DNA from: Cesiribacteraceae bacterium YIM B00369
Lineage (GTDB): Bacteria > Bacteroidota > Bacteroidia > Cytophagales > Cyclobacteriaceae
NCBI GenBank assembly: GCA_017948555.1
Contig: JAFMYY010000007.1
Span: forward strand, 1 to 64,000
Direction: 5' to 3'
Length of the DNA: 64,000 bases
Shown: one piece after another, positions 7,626-16,703 of the stretch
Numbering within the stretch: position 1 is the stretch's first letter
Layout: each line of letters begins with the position of its first letter
Translations under genes and position numbers: made by a program
The notes under the pieces: model-generated
Databases searched by the model: none
What the model was told of the DNA's origin: nothing
What the model saw: only the letters and a program-made list of their open reading frames with translations

Positions 7626-10424
7626 ATGGTAAAATACTTTTTTGTTCTTTATTTCTTCCTTTTTTCGGGAGCAGCCTTTGCACAAGGGAAATTACCCCTG
7701 GAGGTAACCAATACTCAGTGCGAATACCGGAAGAACCCGTTAGGAATAGAGAGCAAAGCCCCACGATTTAGCTGGGAATTAAATTCGGAAGAGCGCTCTG
7801 TCCTGCAAAAGGCCTATCGTTTACAGGCAGGTGTAGATGAGGAATCTTTAAAAGCAGGCAAAGGAATAATATGGGATTCGGGTAAGGTAAAGTCTGAGCA
7901 ATCCATACAGGTACCATATACAGGACAGGCCTTACAGCCAGCCAAAGCATATTTCTGGAAGGTGAAGGTATGGGACAATAAAGGCAATGAATCGGACTGG
8001 AGTGAAATAGCTTCATGGCAAATGGGCCTTCCGTCTGCTTCAGACTGGGCGGGGGCACGCTGGATTGCTTACGAAGAGCTTCCCGACAACCAGAGAATAG
8101 TGCCTGCAATGCATGGAAAAGGTAAAAAAGAGCTGGATGAGGGCAAAAATACCCTTCCCCTGCTCCGAAAAGAATTTGAGGTAAAAAAGCCACTGAAAAG
8201 AGCTACTGCTTTTATTTGTGGCCTTGGCCATTTTGAGATGAGCCTCAATGGGAATAAGGTTGGAGATCATTTTCTGGATCCGGGCTGGACCGATTATTCA
8301 CAGCATGCACTCTATGTTACTTTTGATGTAACAAGCCAGCTAAAGGAAGGGAAAAATGCCGTAGGTGTTATGTTGGGTAATGGATTCTATCATGTTCCCA
8401 GGGAACGATACAGGAAATTAACCGGCTCTTTCGGCTACCCCAAAATGATCAGCAAAATCGTACTGGAATATAAAGATGGAACCTCTGATAATATAATTAG
8501 CGATACCTCCTGGAAAACAGCAGCAGGGCCTGTTACATTTACCAGTATTTATGGCGGGGAAAGTTACGATGCCCGACTGGAGCCGGAGGGATGGAACTCC
8601 CCTGATTTCCAGGGGAATGAAAAATGGAAACAGGCCATTACAGTGGAGGGCCCTGAAAATCTGGATCCACAGCTGGCTACTCCTGTAAAAATATTCGACA
8701 GTTTCTCACCTGAAAAAATTACAGAGCCCGGGGCAGGTGTATGGGTTTACGACCTTGGCCAGAATTTTTCCGGTATTGTTGGTATCTCGGTTAAGGGCCC
8801 AAAAGGAGCAACTGTTAAAATAACCCCGGGTGAACTTTTAACTGAAGACGGAAAAGTTTCACAAAAAGCCACCGGAAGCCCCTACTACTTTGAATACACT
8901 TTAAAAGGTGAGGGCACCGAAAGCTGGCAGCCACGTTTTACTTACTACGGCTTCCGCTATGTTCAGGTAGAAGGAGCAGTACCTCAGGGCAGGGAAAACC
9001 CGGATAATAAACCTGAACTGGTTTCACTTACTGGCCTGCACACCCGTAATGCAGCTGAATCCATTGGCAAATTCAGCAGCTCCAAAAAGTTATTTAACCG
9101 GACGGATGAACTCATTGACTGGGCGATCCGGAGTAATATGGTAAGTGTGCTGACAGACTGCCCTCACCGCGAAAAGCTGGGCTGGCTCGAACAGGTTCAC
9201 CTGATGGGAAATTCCATTCGCTACAATTACGATATTGCAAGTCTTGGCAGAAAGATTATCCGCGATATGCAGGTAGCCCAGGAAGAGAGCGGCCTTATCC
9301 CGAACATTGCACCTGAATATGTGGAGTTTAGCTTTAATGGTGATGAAAGCTTCCGCGATTCACCTGAATGGGGCAGCAACGGCATAATATTTCCCTGGTA
9401 TATGTACCAGTGGTATGGCGACCGCCAAATCCTGGAAGAAAGTTATCCTATGATGCAGGCTTACATCGGGTACCTGAAAAGCAAATCGGAGAACCTGATT
9501 GTATCTCATGGTCTGAGCGACTGGTATGATCTGGGGCCTGAAAGACCGGGTTTTTCCCAGCATACCCCAAATGGAGTAACCGCTACAGCCATCTTTTACT
9601 ATGATCTTGGCATTATGAGCAAGGTGGCCCGGATGCTTGGCAAAATTCAGGACGCCCAACAGTATGAGCAGCTGGCAGCTGAAGTAAAGAAAGCTTATAA
9701 TACAAAGTTCTTCAATAAAGATACCGGGCAGTATGCTACCGGAAGCCAGACAGCCAATGCCCTGTCAGTATATGTAGGCCTGGTAGAGCCGGAATATAAA
9801 GAAGCTGTAGTTAAAAATATAATCAAAGATATTCTCGACAGAAATAACAGCCTGACAGCCGGCGATATCGGCTACCGCTACCTTCTGCAGGTACTCGACC
9901 ATGAAAACCGCTCAGACCTTATTTTTGCTATGAACAGCCGTACAGATGTTCCGGGCTACGGGTACCAGCTGGAGAAGGGCGCCACCTCACTTACAGAGTC
10001 ATGGCAGGCACTGCCCAACGTTTCAAATAATCATTTTATGCTGGGGCATATCCAGGAATGGTTTTACACCAGCCTCGGCGGCCTTCGCCCCGGCGAAAAC
10101 TCAGTAGCCTTCAAAACTATTGATATCCGCCCTGAACCGGCAGGAGATGTAACAGCAGCCTCTATGACCCACCATGCTCCTTATGGCCTCATTAGCACCG
10201 CCTGGAAGAAAGAAGGAAATAGCTTTGAGTTAAATACGAAAATTCCGGCCAATACTACTGCCAAAGTATATTTGCCGGCAGGAGAAGGAGCCCGGATAAT
10301 GGAAAGCGGAAACCCACTCAAACGCAATAAAGACGCAAAAATCCTCGGTTATGAAAACGGAAGAGCAATTATAGCAGTAGGGTCAGGGTCATATTCCTTT
10401 ACCGTGGATGAAGCAGGTCTGTAA
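7626..10424 (+). CDS. GH78 alpha-L-rhamnosidase (first copy)
   Basis: A 932-residue exported inverting alpha-L-rhamnosidase. Sec signal peptide about 1-19 (YFFLFSGAAFAQ). Then come an Ig-like N-domain beginning LEVTNTQCEYRKNPLGIESKAPRFSW (about 24-135), a beta-sandwich lectin-like domain (about 175-345), the linking beta domain, and the (alpha/alpha)6 catalytic barrel. The catalytic acidic signature is DCPHREKLGWLEQ at about residue 511, followed by WGSNGIIFPWYMYQWYGD and SDWYDLGPERPG. A C-terminal beta-sandwich ends the protein. It removes terminal L-rhamnose from rhamnogalacturonan side chains or backbone ends. Location is periplasmic by signal type. It shares only family-level similarity with the minus-strand copy at 39104-41887, so the two probably act on different linkages. 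Confidence 0.92.
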   Translation: MVKYFFVLYFFLFSGAAFAQGKLPLEVTNTQCEYRKNPLGIESKAPRFSWELNSEERSVLQKAYRLQAGVDEESLKAGKGIIWDSGKVKSEQSIQVPYTGQALQPAKAYFWKVKVWDNKGNESDWSEIASWQMGLPSASDWAGARWIAYEELPDNQRIVPAMHGKGKKELDEGKNTLPLLRKEFEVKKPLKRATAFICGLGHFEMSLNGNKVGDHFLDPGWTDYSQHALYVTFDVTSQLKEGKNAVGVMLGNGFYHVPRERYRKLTGSFGYPKMISKIVLEYKDGTSDNIISDTSWKTAAGPVTFTSIYGGESYDARLEPEGWNSPDFQGNEKWKQAITVEGPENLDPQLATPVKIFDSFSPEKITEPGAGVWVYDLGQNFSGIVGISVKGPKGATVKITPGELLTEDGKVSQKATGSPYYFEYTLKGEGTESWQPRFTYYGFRYVQVEGAVPQGRENPDNKPELVSLTGLHTRNAAESIGKFSSSKKLFNRTDELIDWAIRSNMVSVLTDCPHREKLGWLEQVHLMGNSIRYNYDIASLGRKIIRDMQVAQEESGLIPNIAPEYVEFSFNGDESFRDSPEWGSNGIIFPWYMYQWYGDRQILEESYPMMQAYIGYLKSKSENLIVSHGLSDWYDLGPERPGFSQHTPNGVTATAIFYYDLGIMSKVARMLGKIQDAQQYEQLAAEVKKAYNTKFFNKDTGQYATGSQTANALSVYVGLVEPEYKEAVVKNIIKDILDRNNSLTAGDIGYRYLLQVLDHENRSDLIFAMNSRTDVPGYGYQLEKGATSLTESWQALPNVSNNHFMLGHIQEWFYTSLGGLRPGENSVAFKTIDIRPEPAGDVTAASMTHHAPYGLISTAWKKEGNSFELNTKIPANTTAKVYLPAGEGARIMESGNPLKRNKDAKILGYENGRAIIAVGSGSYSFTVDEAGL

Positions 10425-10573
10425 ATAAATGAGGGAGCTATAGCGAATCAATCAGGAGTCAGCAAGCAAGGTTCGGGGAAGACAGGCATGAGACTTTAAA
10501 TAAAAGAAATACTGTAATTTGAATCGATTGATAAGGAATAAGAACAAATACAACGATCAACCAACAACGAATA

Positions 10574-11695
10574 ATGAAATATAAATACCTAAGCTTACTC
10601 CTTCTCCTAAGCACTTTTGCGATCATCGGAGGATGTACACAATCGCAGACCTCCAAACCGAAAGTAGTATCTGAAGAAAGAATGAAAGAAGTGTATGAGG
10701 AGGTGAAAACGCCATATAAATACGGTCTTATTATGGTGCCTCCAAACGATGGAAAAAAAATGGATTGCCCCACGGTTTTCCGCAAAGACGATATGTGGTA
10801 CATGACTTATATTGTGTTTGACGGCAGGGGCTATGAAACCTGGCTGGCAGAAAGTGAGGATCTCCTGAACTGGAAGCATAAAGGAAAAATCTTATCCTTT
10901 TCCGATACTACTGATTGGGATTCTAACCAGAAAGCAGGCTATAATGCACTTCAGGACCACGACTGGGGCGGCAGCTACGAACTGCAGGAATATGATGACA
11001 AATACTGGATGTCGTATTTCGGTGGCAATTCCACAGGCTATGAAGCAGGGCTTCTTTCCATTGGGATTGCCTATACCGAAAGAGAACCTACCACGGTTCA
11101 TATGTGGAACCGGCTCGAAAAACCTGTTTTAATGGCTACCGATGAGGATGTGCGCTGGTGGGAAAACAGCACCATATATAAAAGCTCCATTATATGGGAT
11201 AAGTCAAAAAAAACCGGGTATCCATTTGTTATGTACTATAATGCCAGAGGCGACAGCTTAAATCCGGGTCGTGGAGCAGAACGTATTGGTATGGCAGTTT
11301 CCAATGATATGGTGAACTGGCAAAGATTCCGGAAAGACCCTGTTATAAATCACCATTACGGAATTTCCGGAGATGCTGTTATTCAAAAAATGGACGATTT
11401 GTATGTGATGTTTTATTTCGGAGCCTTCTGGAAGGAAAGAAAAGGAGATGGTGCCTTTAATCGCTTTGCCTGCTCTTATGACCTTATGAACTGGACCGAC
11501 TGGGAAGGAGAAGATCTTATACGCCCTTCCGAACCTTATGATGAAACATTTGCTCACAAATCATTTGTCATTAAGCATGAGGGAGTGGTTTACCATTTTT
11601 ACAATGCGGTAAACTCCAAAGAGCAAAGAGGAATAGCTGTAGCCACTTCCAAAGACATGGGCAAAAGCAGCATCCGGTTTGCATCTGAAAAATAA
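10574..11695 (+). CDS. Lipoprotein five-bladed beta-propeller glycosidase-like protein
   Basis: A 373-residue surface or periplasmic lipoprotein: signal peptide with lipobox IGGC, acylated Cys at residue 21. The rest reads as a GH43/GH32/GH130-type five-bladed propeller, with a blade-start motif MDCPTVFRKDDMWYMTY and repeated aromatic blade turns (EDLLNWKHKG, NDMVNWQRFRKD, YDLMNWTDWEG). A candidate acidic pair includes D of MDCPTV and E of YETWLAESED, but the catalytic set cannot be fixed by eye. No CAZy family is assigned. It follows GH78 after 150 bp and is closed by a clear terminator at 11711-11741, so it ends the first + strand unit. It probably acts on the same rhamnose-containing oligosaccharide as the GH78. 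Confidence 0.65.
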   Translation: MKYKYLSLLLLLSTFAIIGGCTQSQTSKPKVVSEERMKEVYEEVKTPYKYGLIMVPPNDGKKMDCPTVFRKDDMWYMTYIVFDGRGYETWLAESEDLLNWKHKGKILSFSDTTDWDSNQKAGYNALQDHDWGGSYELQEYDDKYWMSYFGGNSTGYEAGLLSIGIAYTEREPTTVHMWNRLEKPVLMATDEDVRWWENSTIYKSSIIWDKSKKTGYPFVMYYNARGDSLNPGRGAERIGMAVSNDMVNWQRFRKDPVINHHYGISGDAVIQKMDDLYVMFYFGAFWKERKGDGAFNRFACSYDLMNWTDWEGEDLIRPSEPYDETFAHKSFVIKHEGVVYHFYNAVNSKEQRGIAVATSKDMGKSSIRFASEK

Positions 11696-11710
11696 TTGTT
11701 TCCAAATTTT

Positions 11711-11741
11711 AACCCCTGAGGCTTTTTAAAACTCAGGGGTT
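11711..11741 (+). terminator. Rho-independent terminator
   Basis: A perfect 10-bp stem (AACCCCTGAG at 11711-11720 with its complement at 11732-11741) encloses an 11-nt loop and is followed by a pyrimidine-rich tail. It lies 16 nt after the propeller gene stop and separates that unit from the RuBisCO-like cassette. Confidence 0.85.
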
Positions 11742-11828
11742 CATTTCTTTCTAAAATTGAAAACCGGATGTGTTACTCAAAACAGAGCCGGTGAAGTGTA
11801 TTATATTGGTTGAAGATTCAACAAAACT

Positions 11829-13076
11829 ATGGAAAGAATAACTGCACAATATTATATAGAAACTCCATATGAACCAGAGGCTGCTGCCCGGGTACTGGCG
11901 GGGGAGCAGTCTTCAGGAACTTTTGTAGCGGTACCCGGAGAAACGGAGGAGTTAAAAAAACGTTTTGCTGCACGTGTGGAAAATATAAAGCCACTGGAAA
12001 CGGTAAACGAGCCGGCAATCCCGGGAGCGAATTCTGCCACAGGTAAATACCACAGGGCAATGGTAGAGGTATCATGGTCTATTGAGAATTTTGGATATAA
12101 TCTACCCACCATGGTCTCCACACTCCAGGGGAACCTGTATGAAATTACTCAGTTTACCGGACTTAAATTAATGAATCTGGAGGTCCCTCCTTCCTTTGCT
12201 CAACATTTCCCCGGACCCCGCTTTGGCATTGAAGGCTGCCGCAGGTTAACAGGGGTGGAAGGGCGCCCTCTGATTGGCACCATTATTAAACCCAGTATAG
12301 GGATGACTCCTGAACAGACTGCGGAACTGGTAAAAACCTTAGCAGAGGCAGGCATTGATTTTATCAAAGATGATGAGCTGATGTCTTCTCCGGCCAACTC
12401 ATCTTTTGAGGATCGTGTTAATGCTGTTATGCATGTTATTAATGAACATGCAGACAAAACAGGGAAAAAGGTTATGTATGCCTTTAACATAAGCGATGAA
12501 ATAGATTCTATGCTCCGGCGCTACGAATATATTGTAGCTAAAGGAGGCACCTGTGCAATGCTCAGCTTAAATTCTGTTGGCCTTTCCGGAGTGAAGAAAA
12601 TCTGCGACCAGGGCCAGCTTGCTATCCATGGTCACCGGAATGGATGGGGTATGCTAAACCGGCATCCACTCCTGGGAATTGAATTTCCGGCCTATCAAAA
12701 GCTTTGGCGGCTGGCTGGCGTGGATCAGATTCATGTAAATGGTATTCAAAATAAGTTCTGGGAATCGGACGACTCGGTGGTTCGCTCCATTGAAGCTTGT
12801 TTGCAGCCGCTGCTTGGTGGTTACTCCATTTTACCGGTAGTTTCTTCGGGCCAGTGGGGAGGCCAGGCGCCTGAAACATACCGGAGAACCCAAACGACCG
12901 ATCTGCTTTACATGGCTGGCGGAGGCATTATGGCCCATCCTGATGGTCCTGCCGGAGGGGTTGTAGCACTGCAGCAGGCATGGGAAGCGGCAGTTAATGG
13001 CCTTTCCATAGCGGAAGCCGCAAGGCAATATCCGGAATTTGGTAAATCGGTGGGTAAATTTGGAAAGAAAAAATAA
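11829..13076 (+). CDS. RuBisCO-like protein (form IV type), probable sugar-acid phosphate decarboxylase/hydrolase
   Basis: A 415-residue cytoplasmic RuBisCO large-subunit homologue. Most catalytic positions are kept: K154 (GTIIKP), the carbamylated lysine and metal ligands K180/D182/E183 (DFIKDDE), H269-R270 (IHGHR), H302 (QIHVNG), K309 (NGIQNKF), S339/S340, and a phosphate-binding glycine run 364-366 (AGGGIMAHPDG). The second lysine of the first motif (KPK in true RuBisCO) is a serine, and loop 6 is altered, so CO2 fixation is not expected. RuBisCO-like proteins paired with DUF1537 kinases are known from D-apiose catabolism, as 3-oxo-isoapionate-4-phosphate decarboxylase (OiaC) or transcarboxylase/hydrolase (OiaX). 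The next gene is such a kinase, one base away, and a GH140 apiosidase-like gene is in the same island. That assignment is an inference; the subgroup needs a tree. Confidence 0.85.
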   Translation: MERITAQYYIETPYEPEAAARVLAGEQSSGTFVAVPGETEELKKRFAARVENIKPLETVNEPAIPGANSATGKYHRAMVEVSWSIENFGYNLPTMVSTLQGNLYEITQFTGLKLMNLEVPPSFAQHFPGPRFGIEGCRRLTGVEGRPLIGTIIKPSIGMTPEQTAELVKTLAEAGIDFIKDDELMSSPANSSFEDRVNAVMHVINEHADKTGKKVMYAFNISDEIDSMLRRYEYIVAKGGTCAMLSLNSVGLSGVKKICDQGQLAIHGHRNGWGMLNRHPLLGIEFPAYQKLWRLAGVDQIHVNGIQNKFWESDDSVVRSIEACLQPLLGGYSILPVVSSGQWGGQAPETYRRTQTTDLLYMAGGGIMAHPDGPAGGVVALQQAWEAAVNGLSIAEAARQYPEFGKSVGKFGKKK

Positions 13077-13077
13077 G

Positions 13078-14478
13078 ATGGAAAAGAGCGAGTTACTGCT
13101 GGCATATTATGGCGATGATTTTACAGGCTCCACGGATGCTCTTGAATTTTTAAATCGTGCAGGAGTAAAAACAGCTTTATTTATAGAACCACCCGGTCCT
13201 GAACAGCTATCCCGCTATAAAGACCTGGGTGCTATTGGAGTAGCCGGAATGAGCCGGTCAATGCCTCCTGCAGAAATGGAAGAGGAGTTACGACCAGCTT
13301 TTACTGCTCTTCGAAATTCAGGAGCCAGGCATGTGCACTATAAGGTATGCTCCACCTTCGACTCCTCCCCTGTCACAGGCAGCATTGGTAAGGCTATTGA
13401 CATAGCCGCCGAAATATTTTCGGCCCCATTTATTCCACTTTTAGTGGGAGCTCCTGTTCTTGGCCGCTACTGCACCTTTGGCAACCTGTTTGCCCGCATG
13501 GGAATAGGCAGCAAAGGAGCTATTCACCGGCTGGACCGGCATCCTTCTATGAGCCGGCATCCTGTAACTCCAGCCGGTGAAAGTGATTTACGACTCCACC
13601 TTGCCCGCCAGACCAGCAAAAAAACGGGGCTTATGGATATCCTGCAAATTGTTTTGCCGGAAGAAGAAGCTCAGAAAGAATTACAGGAGCTGATCCGGCA
13701 GGGAAAGGAAGTAATATTATTCGATGTTCTTTACCAGGACCAAATGGCTGGAATTGGCCGCCTGTTAGATGCTTATGCAAGTCCCCGACAGCCTCTTTTT
13801 TCAGTGGGTTCTTCAGGCATTGAAATGGCATTAGGCAGTTTCTGGGCACAAAAAGGCATACTAAATCCTCCCACCAACCGGAGCAATCCCGGAAAAGCAG
13901 AACCTCTGCTGGTAGCTTCCGGAAGCTGCTCTCCTGTTACAGCCGGACAAATATCATGGGCAGTAAAAAACGGGTTTGAGGAAATTGCTCTGGATACCGC
14001 AGCTGTTCTCAGCCGTGGAAGTACAACTGAAGTACTGAAAGAGTATATTCAAAATACTATAAAACTGCTTAATGAAGGAAAAAGTGTAATCCTGCACACC
14101 AACAGTGGAGCAGACACCCCCGGAGCAGGAAAAACCCGGGAAGTATTTTCAGGAAACGGGCCGGATGAGGGAATGATCCGGGAAAAGACAGCCCAGCTGT
14201 TTGGAACAGCCCTGGGAAATATTGTAAGAGCAGTAATTGAAATGGTACCACTGAAGCGAATAGTAGTTGCCGGAGGGGATACCTCCAGCTATGCTGCCAG
14301 GGCCATGGGTATAGAAGCAGTGGAAATGATAGCTCCACTTTCGCCGGGAGCTCCATTATGCAAAGCCTTTGCTCCCGGCTCCGCAGCAGACGGCATTGAA
14401 GTGAATTTTAAAGGTGGCCAGGTAGGTAGTGAAAATTATTTTGGAATGTTACAGGAAGGAAGGTACAGGCAGGAATAA
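13078..14478 (+). CDS. DUF1537 four-carbon/branched acid-sugar kinase, OiaK candidate
   Basis: A 466-residue ATP-dependent sugar-acid kinase. The N-terminal substrate domain starts GDDFTGSTDALEFL (D13, D14). The C-terminal nucleotide domain carries the family glycine motif VVAGGDTSSYAARAMG near residue 400, then LSPGAPLCKAF. The ATG at 13078 lies one base after the RuBisCO-like stop, so the two are translationally coupled; a start further upstream inside that gene is unlikely. In the described D-apiose route the equivalent kinase (OiaK) makes the 4-phosphate that the RuBisCO-like enzyme consumes. Other DUF1537 kinases act on D-threonate, L-threonate or D-erythronate, so the substrate stays open. 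It is longer than, and clearly different from, the second DUF1537 gene at 46274-47416. Confidence 0.85.
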   Translation: MEKSELLLAYYGDDFTGSTDALEFLNRAGVKTALFIEPPGPEQLSRYKDLGAIGVAGMSRSMPPAEMEEELRPAFTALRNSGARHVHYKVCSTFDSSPVTGSIGKAIDIAAEIFSAPFIPLLVGAPVLGRYCTFGNLFARMGIGSKGAIHRLDRHPSMSRHPVTPAGESDLRLHLARQTSKKTGLMDILQIVLPEEEAQKELQELIRQGKEVILFDVLYQDQMAGIGRLLDAYASPRQPLFSVGSSGIEMALGSFWAQKGILNPPTNRSNPGKAEPLLVASGSCSPVTAGQISWAVKNGFEEIALDTAAVLSRGSTTEVLKEYIQNTIKLLNEGKSVILHTNSGADTPGAGKTREVFSGNGPDEGMIREKTAQLFGTALGNIVRAVIEMVPLKRIVVAGGDTSSYAARAMGIEAVEMIAPLSPGAPLCKAFAPGSAADGIEVNFKGGQVGSENYFGMLQEGRYRQE

Positions 14479-14555
14479 AGCTTATCAACAACGGTAAGGA
14501 TTTTTCAGGAAAGAAAACTTAAATTTTTTTATAGCTAAAAAACACATCAAATATT

Positions 14556-15215
14556 ATGAAGGCAAAAACATTAGGATTGATTCATACTTCAGCCACGCTG
14601 GTACCCGTGTTTCAGCAATTGTGTAAGGAATTGTTGCCCAATATAAACGTTTTTAACATTGTAGACGATAGCCTTATAAAGGATGTAATCAGCCGTGGAG
14701 AATTAACTGCCAGCACAGCAAGACGGGTAGTCGACTATGTGGGTTCGGCAGAATCGGCCGGTGCCGACTATATCCTGGTAACCTGCTCCTCCATTGGCAC
14801 TGCCGTAGAAGCTGCCGCTCCGCTTACAAAGGTTCCGGTATTGCGGGTGGATCAGCCCATGGCAGATCTTGCAGTAAAAACCGGAACCCGCATTGGAGTG
14901 ATTGCCACACTTCCCACTACACTCGATCCTACCAGCGACCTTGTAAGGCGCAGGGCCAGACTGGCAGGCAAAGAAATTAAGCTCACTTCCCGTCTCTGCG
15001 AAGGCGCTTTCGATGCCCTGATGAGCGGCGATAGTGCCACTCATGACAGCATGGTGGCCAGTGCTTTACGGGATCTTTCCAGGGAGGTGGACGTTATTTT
15101 ACTCGCCCAGGCCTCTATGGCAAGAGTTGTGGAAAGCTTAAGCGAAGCAGATAAAAAAGTACCTATTATTGCAAGTCCACCGCAAGCCATCAGGCACCTG
15201 GCATCAATGCTCTAA
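14556..15215 (+). CDS. Asp/Glu racemase-superfamily protein lacking second cysteine
   Basis: A 219-residue cytoplasmic protein of the Asp/Glu/hydantoin racemase fold. The N-terminal half begins LGLIHTSATLVP and carries the first catalytic cysteine, C77, in ILVTCSSIGTAVEAA. In the second half the position where two-base racemases have GCT/GCA reads LLAQASMAR (184-190), so the partner cysteine is absent. One-cysteine members of this superfamily include decarboxylases and isomerases, which makes an ordinary amino-acid racemase unlikely. It sits 77 bp after the kinase and 12 bp before the transporter, so a step in the same acid-sugar pathway (isomerisation or decarboxylation of an oxo-acid) is the best inference. 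I do not know of an assigned function for this arrangement. Confidence 0.7.
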   Translation: MKAKTLGLIHTSATLVPVFQQLCKELLPNINVFNIVDDSLIKDVISRGELTASTARRVVDYVGSAESAGADYILVTCSSIGTAVEAAAPLTKVPVLRVDQPMADLAVKTGTRIGVIATLPTTLDPTSDLVRRRARLAGKEIKLTSRLCEGAFDALMSGDSATHDSMVASALRDLSREVDVILLAQASMARVVESLSEADKKVPIIASPPQAIRHLASML

Positions 15216-15227
15216 ACAATCGGGCTT

Positions 15228-16556
15228 ATGGAAACTATTCGCAAAATATTTCTGATAGTTGCATTTCTTTGCCTGATTCTCCTGCTGGCCGGTATCTCCA
15301 GAGGTAGCGGGCAATTGTGGCAGCCGGCCACCGTAGGACTTGCTTTGGGTTTGGCAATAGGGATAGGAGCAGTACCTGCCTTAAAAGGGTACCAGTACAC
15401 TGCCTGGATCATTACTGCTGTAGTAGCAGCCATGATGTACCCTGCAGCCTTTCTCTCCTGGGGTGAATTTGATCTGCGGAATTCCTGGCTGGTACTGCTG
15501 GTGGTTCAGTTTGTAATGTTCGGGATGGGTATCCAGATGCGCATTCAGGATTTTACCGGCCTGGCTACTTCCGGCAAAGGAGTATTGGTAGGGCTGCTGT
15601 GTCAGTTTTCTATTATGCCGGTAATTGGTTTTCTACTTACAAAAGCTTTCAGTTTCGACCCTGAAATTGCAGCAGGCATTATCCTGATTGGAGCCTGCTC
15701 CAGCGGACTGGCATCCAATGTAATGGTATATATTGCCCGGGCTAACCTGGTATTGTCGGTTACTGTTACTGCTGTGGCTACCCTGGCCGCTCCTTTCATG
15801 ACTCCCTTCATGATGAAGCTATTGGCAGGTACCCTGGTCGAAATTGAATTCATTGGTATGATGATGCAGATTATTAAGATTGTGATCGTTCCCATTGGCG
15901 CTGCCCTCTTGCACGATTATCTGAAAAGGGCCTCTGAAAAGAGTTGGAAAGCCATAAAAATAATTACTGCATTCAGTTTTGTATGGCTGATTATGCTTCC
16001 CCTGGGCTATTGGGATTTCCTGGCAAGCAATTTTTCAGGCGCGCCCCTGCAATCGATTGAAATTCTGAGCTTCTTTCTTGGTGCTGAAGTAATTGGAGTA
16101 GTATATCACTTACTGGCCTCCCGCTTCCCAAAACTCGACAGTTTTATGCCTTATGTATCAATGTTCGGCATTGTCTATTTTACGACAGTAACTACTGCTG
16201 CCGGTCGCGAAAACCTCCTTCAGGTGGGATTACTCCTGTTCCTTGCTTCTGTAATACATAATACTGCAGGCTATTTTCTTGGCTATTGGTTCAGTCGCGC
16301 ACTGGGCCTCGATAAAAATTCTGCCCGCTCCATGGCCTTTGAGGTAGGCTTACAAAATGGAGGAATGGCTTCCGGTTTAGCAGGCGTAATGGGAAAACTC
16401 GGCACTGTTGGTTTGGCTGCTGCGGTTTTCAGCCCCTGGATGAACATTTCAGGATCAATTCTTGCCAATTACTGGAAGAAGAAACCTGTAGTGGAGAAAT
16501 CAGGAAAAAAAATTAAAAGCACCTCTGCGGCCATGGCAAAGGCTACTGCAAAATGA
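15228..16556 (+). CDS. Bile acid:sodium symporter (BASS) family transporter
   Basis: A 442-residue inner-membrane protein with about ten hydrophobic segments. It has the BASS-family signatures: IGACSSGLASNVMVYIARAN (the discontinuous helix of the first repeat) and FEVGLQNGGMASGLAG (second repeat), plus FVMFGMGIQM after an early helix pair. A basic, lysine-rich tail (about 418-442) lies in the cytoplasm. BASS proteins carry organic anions with Na+, including bile acids, pantoate and keto acids. Placed directly after the RuBisCO-like/kinase/racemase-fold genes, it most likely imports the sugar acid they consume, or exports an acid product. It follows the preceding stop by 12 bp, so the same transcript is expected. 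Confidence 0.85.
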   Translation: METIRKIFLIVAFLCLILLLAGISRGSGQLWQPATVGLALGLAIGIGAVPALKGYQYTAWIITAVVAAMMYPAAFLSWGEFDLRNSWLVLLVVQFVMFGMGIQMRIQDFTGLATSGKGVLVGLLCQFSIMPVIGFLLTKAFSFDPEIAAGIILIGACSSGLASNVMVYIARANLVLSVTVTAVATLAAPFMTPFMMKLLAGTLVEIEFIGMMMQIIKIVIVPIGAALLHDYLKRASEKSWKAIKIITAFSFVWLIMLPLGYWDFLASNFSGAPLQSIEILSFFLGAEVIGVVYHLLASRFPKLDSFMPYVSMFGIVYFTTVTTAAGRENLLQVGLLLFLASVIHNTAGYFLGYWFSRALGLDKNSARSMAFEVGLQNGGMASGLAGVMGKLGTVGLAAAVFSPWMNISGSILANYWKKKPVVEKSGKKIKSTSAAMAKATAK

Positions 16557-16703
16557 TAAACCGGAATGTTAACAGGACAAAGCAGCAAGTATAAGGCTGT
16601 TAAAATTTAGTGCATATCACCAACAATTAACCTTTCAGGCTGCGGCTGTGAGCCTATGAGCTTTTTTTTAAAACCCCTGGTTTGAATTGAAAATAAAATA
16701 AAT

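Noticed and set aside
11829-13076. True CO2-fixing RuBisCO
   Set aside because: The KPK lysine is replaced by serine, loop 6 is changed, and there is no phosphoribulokinase or small subunit.
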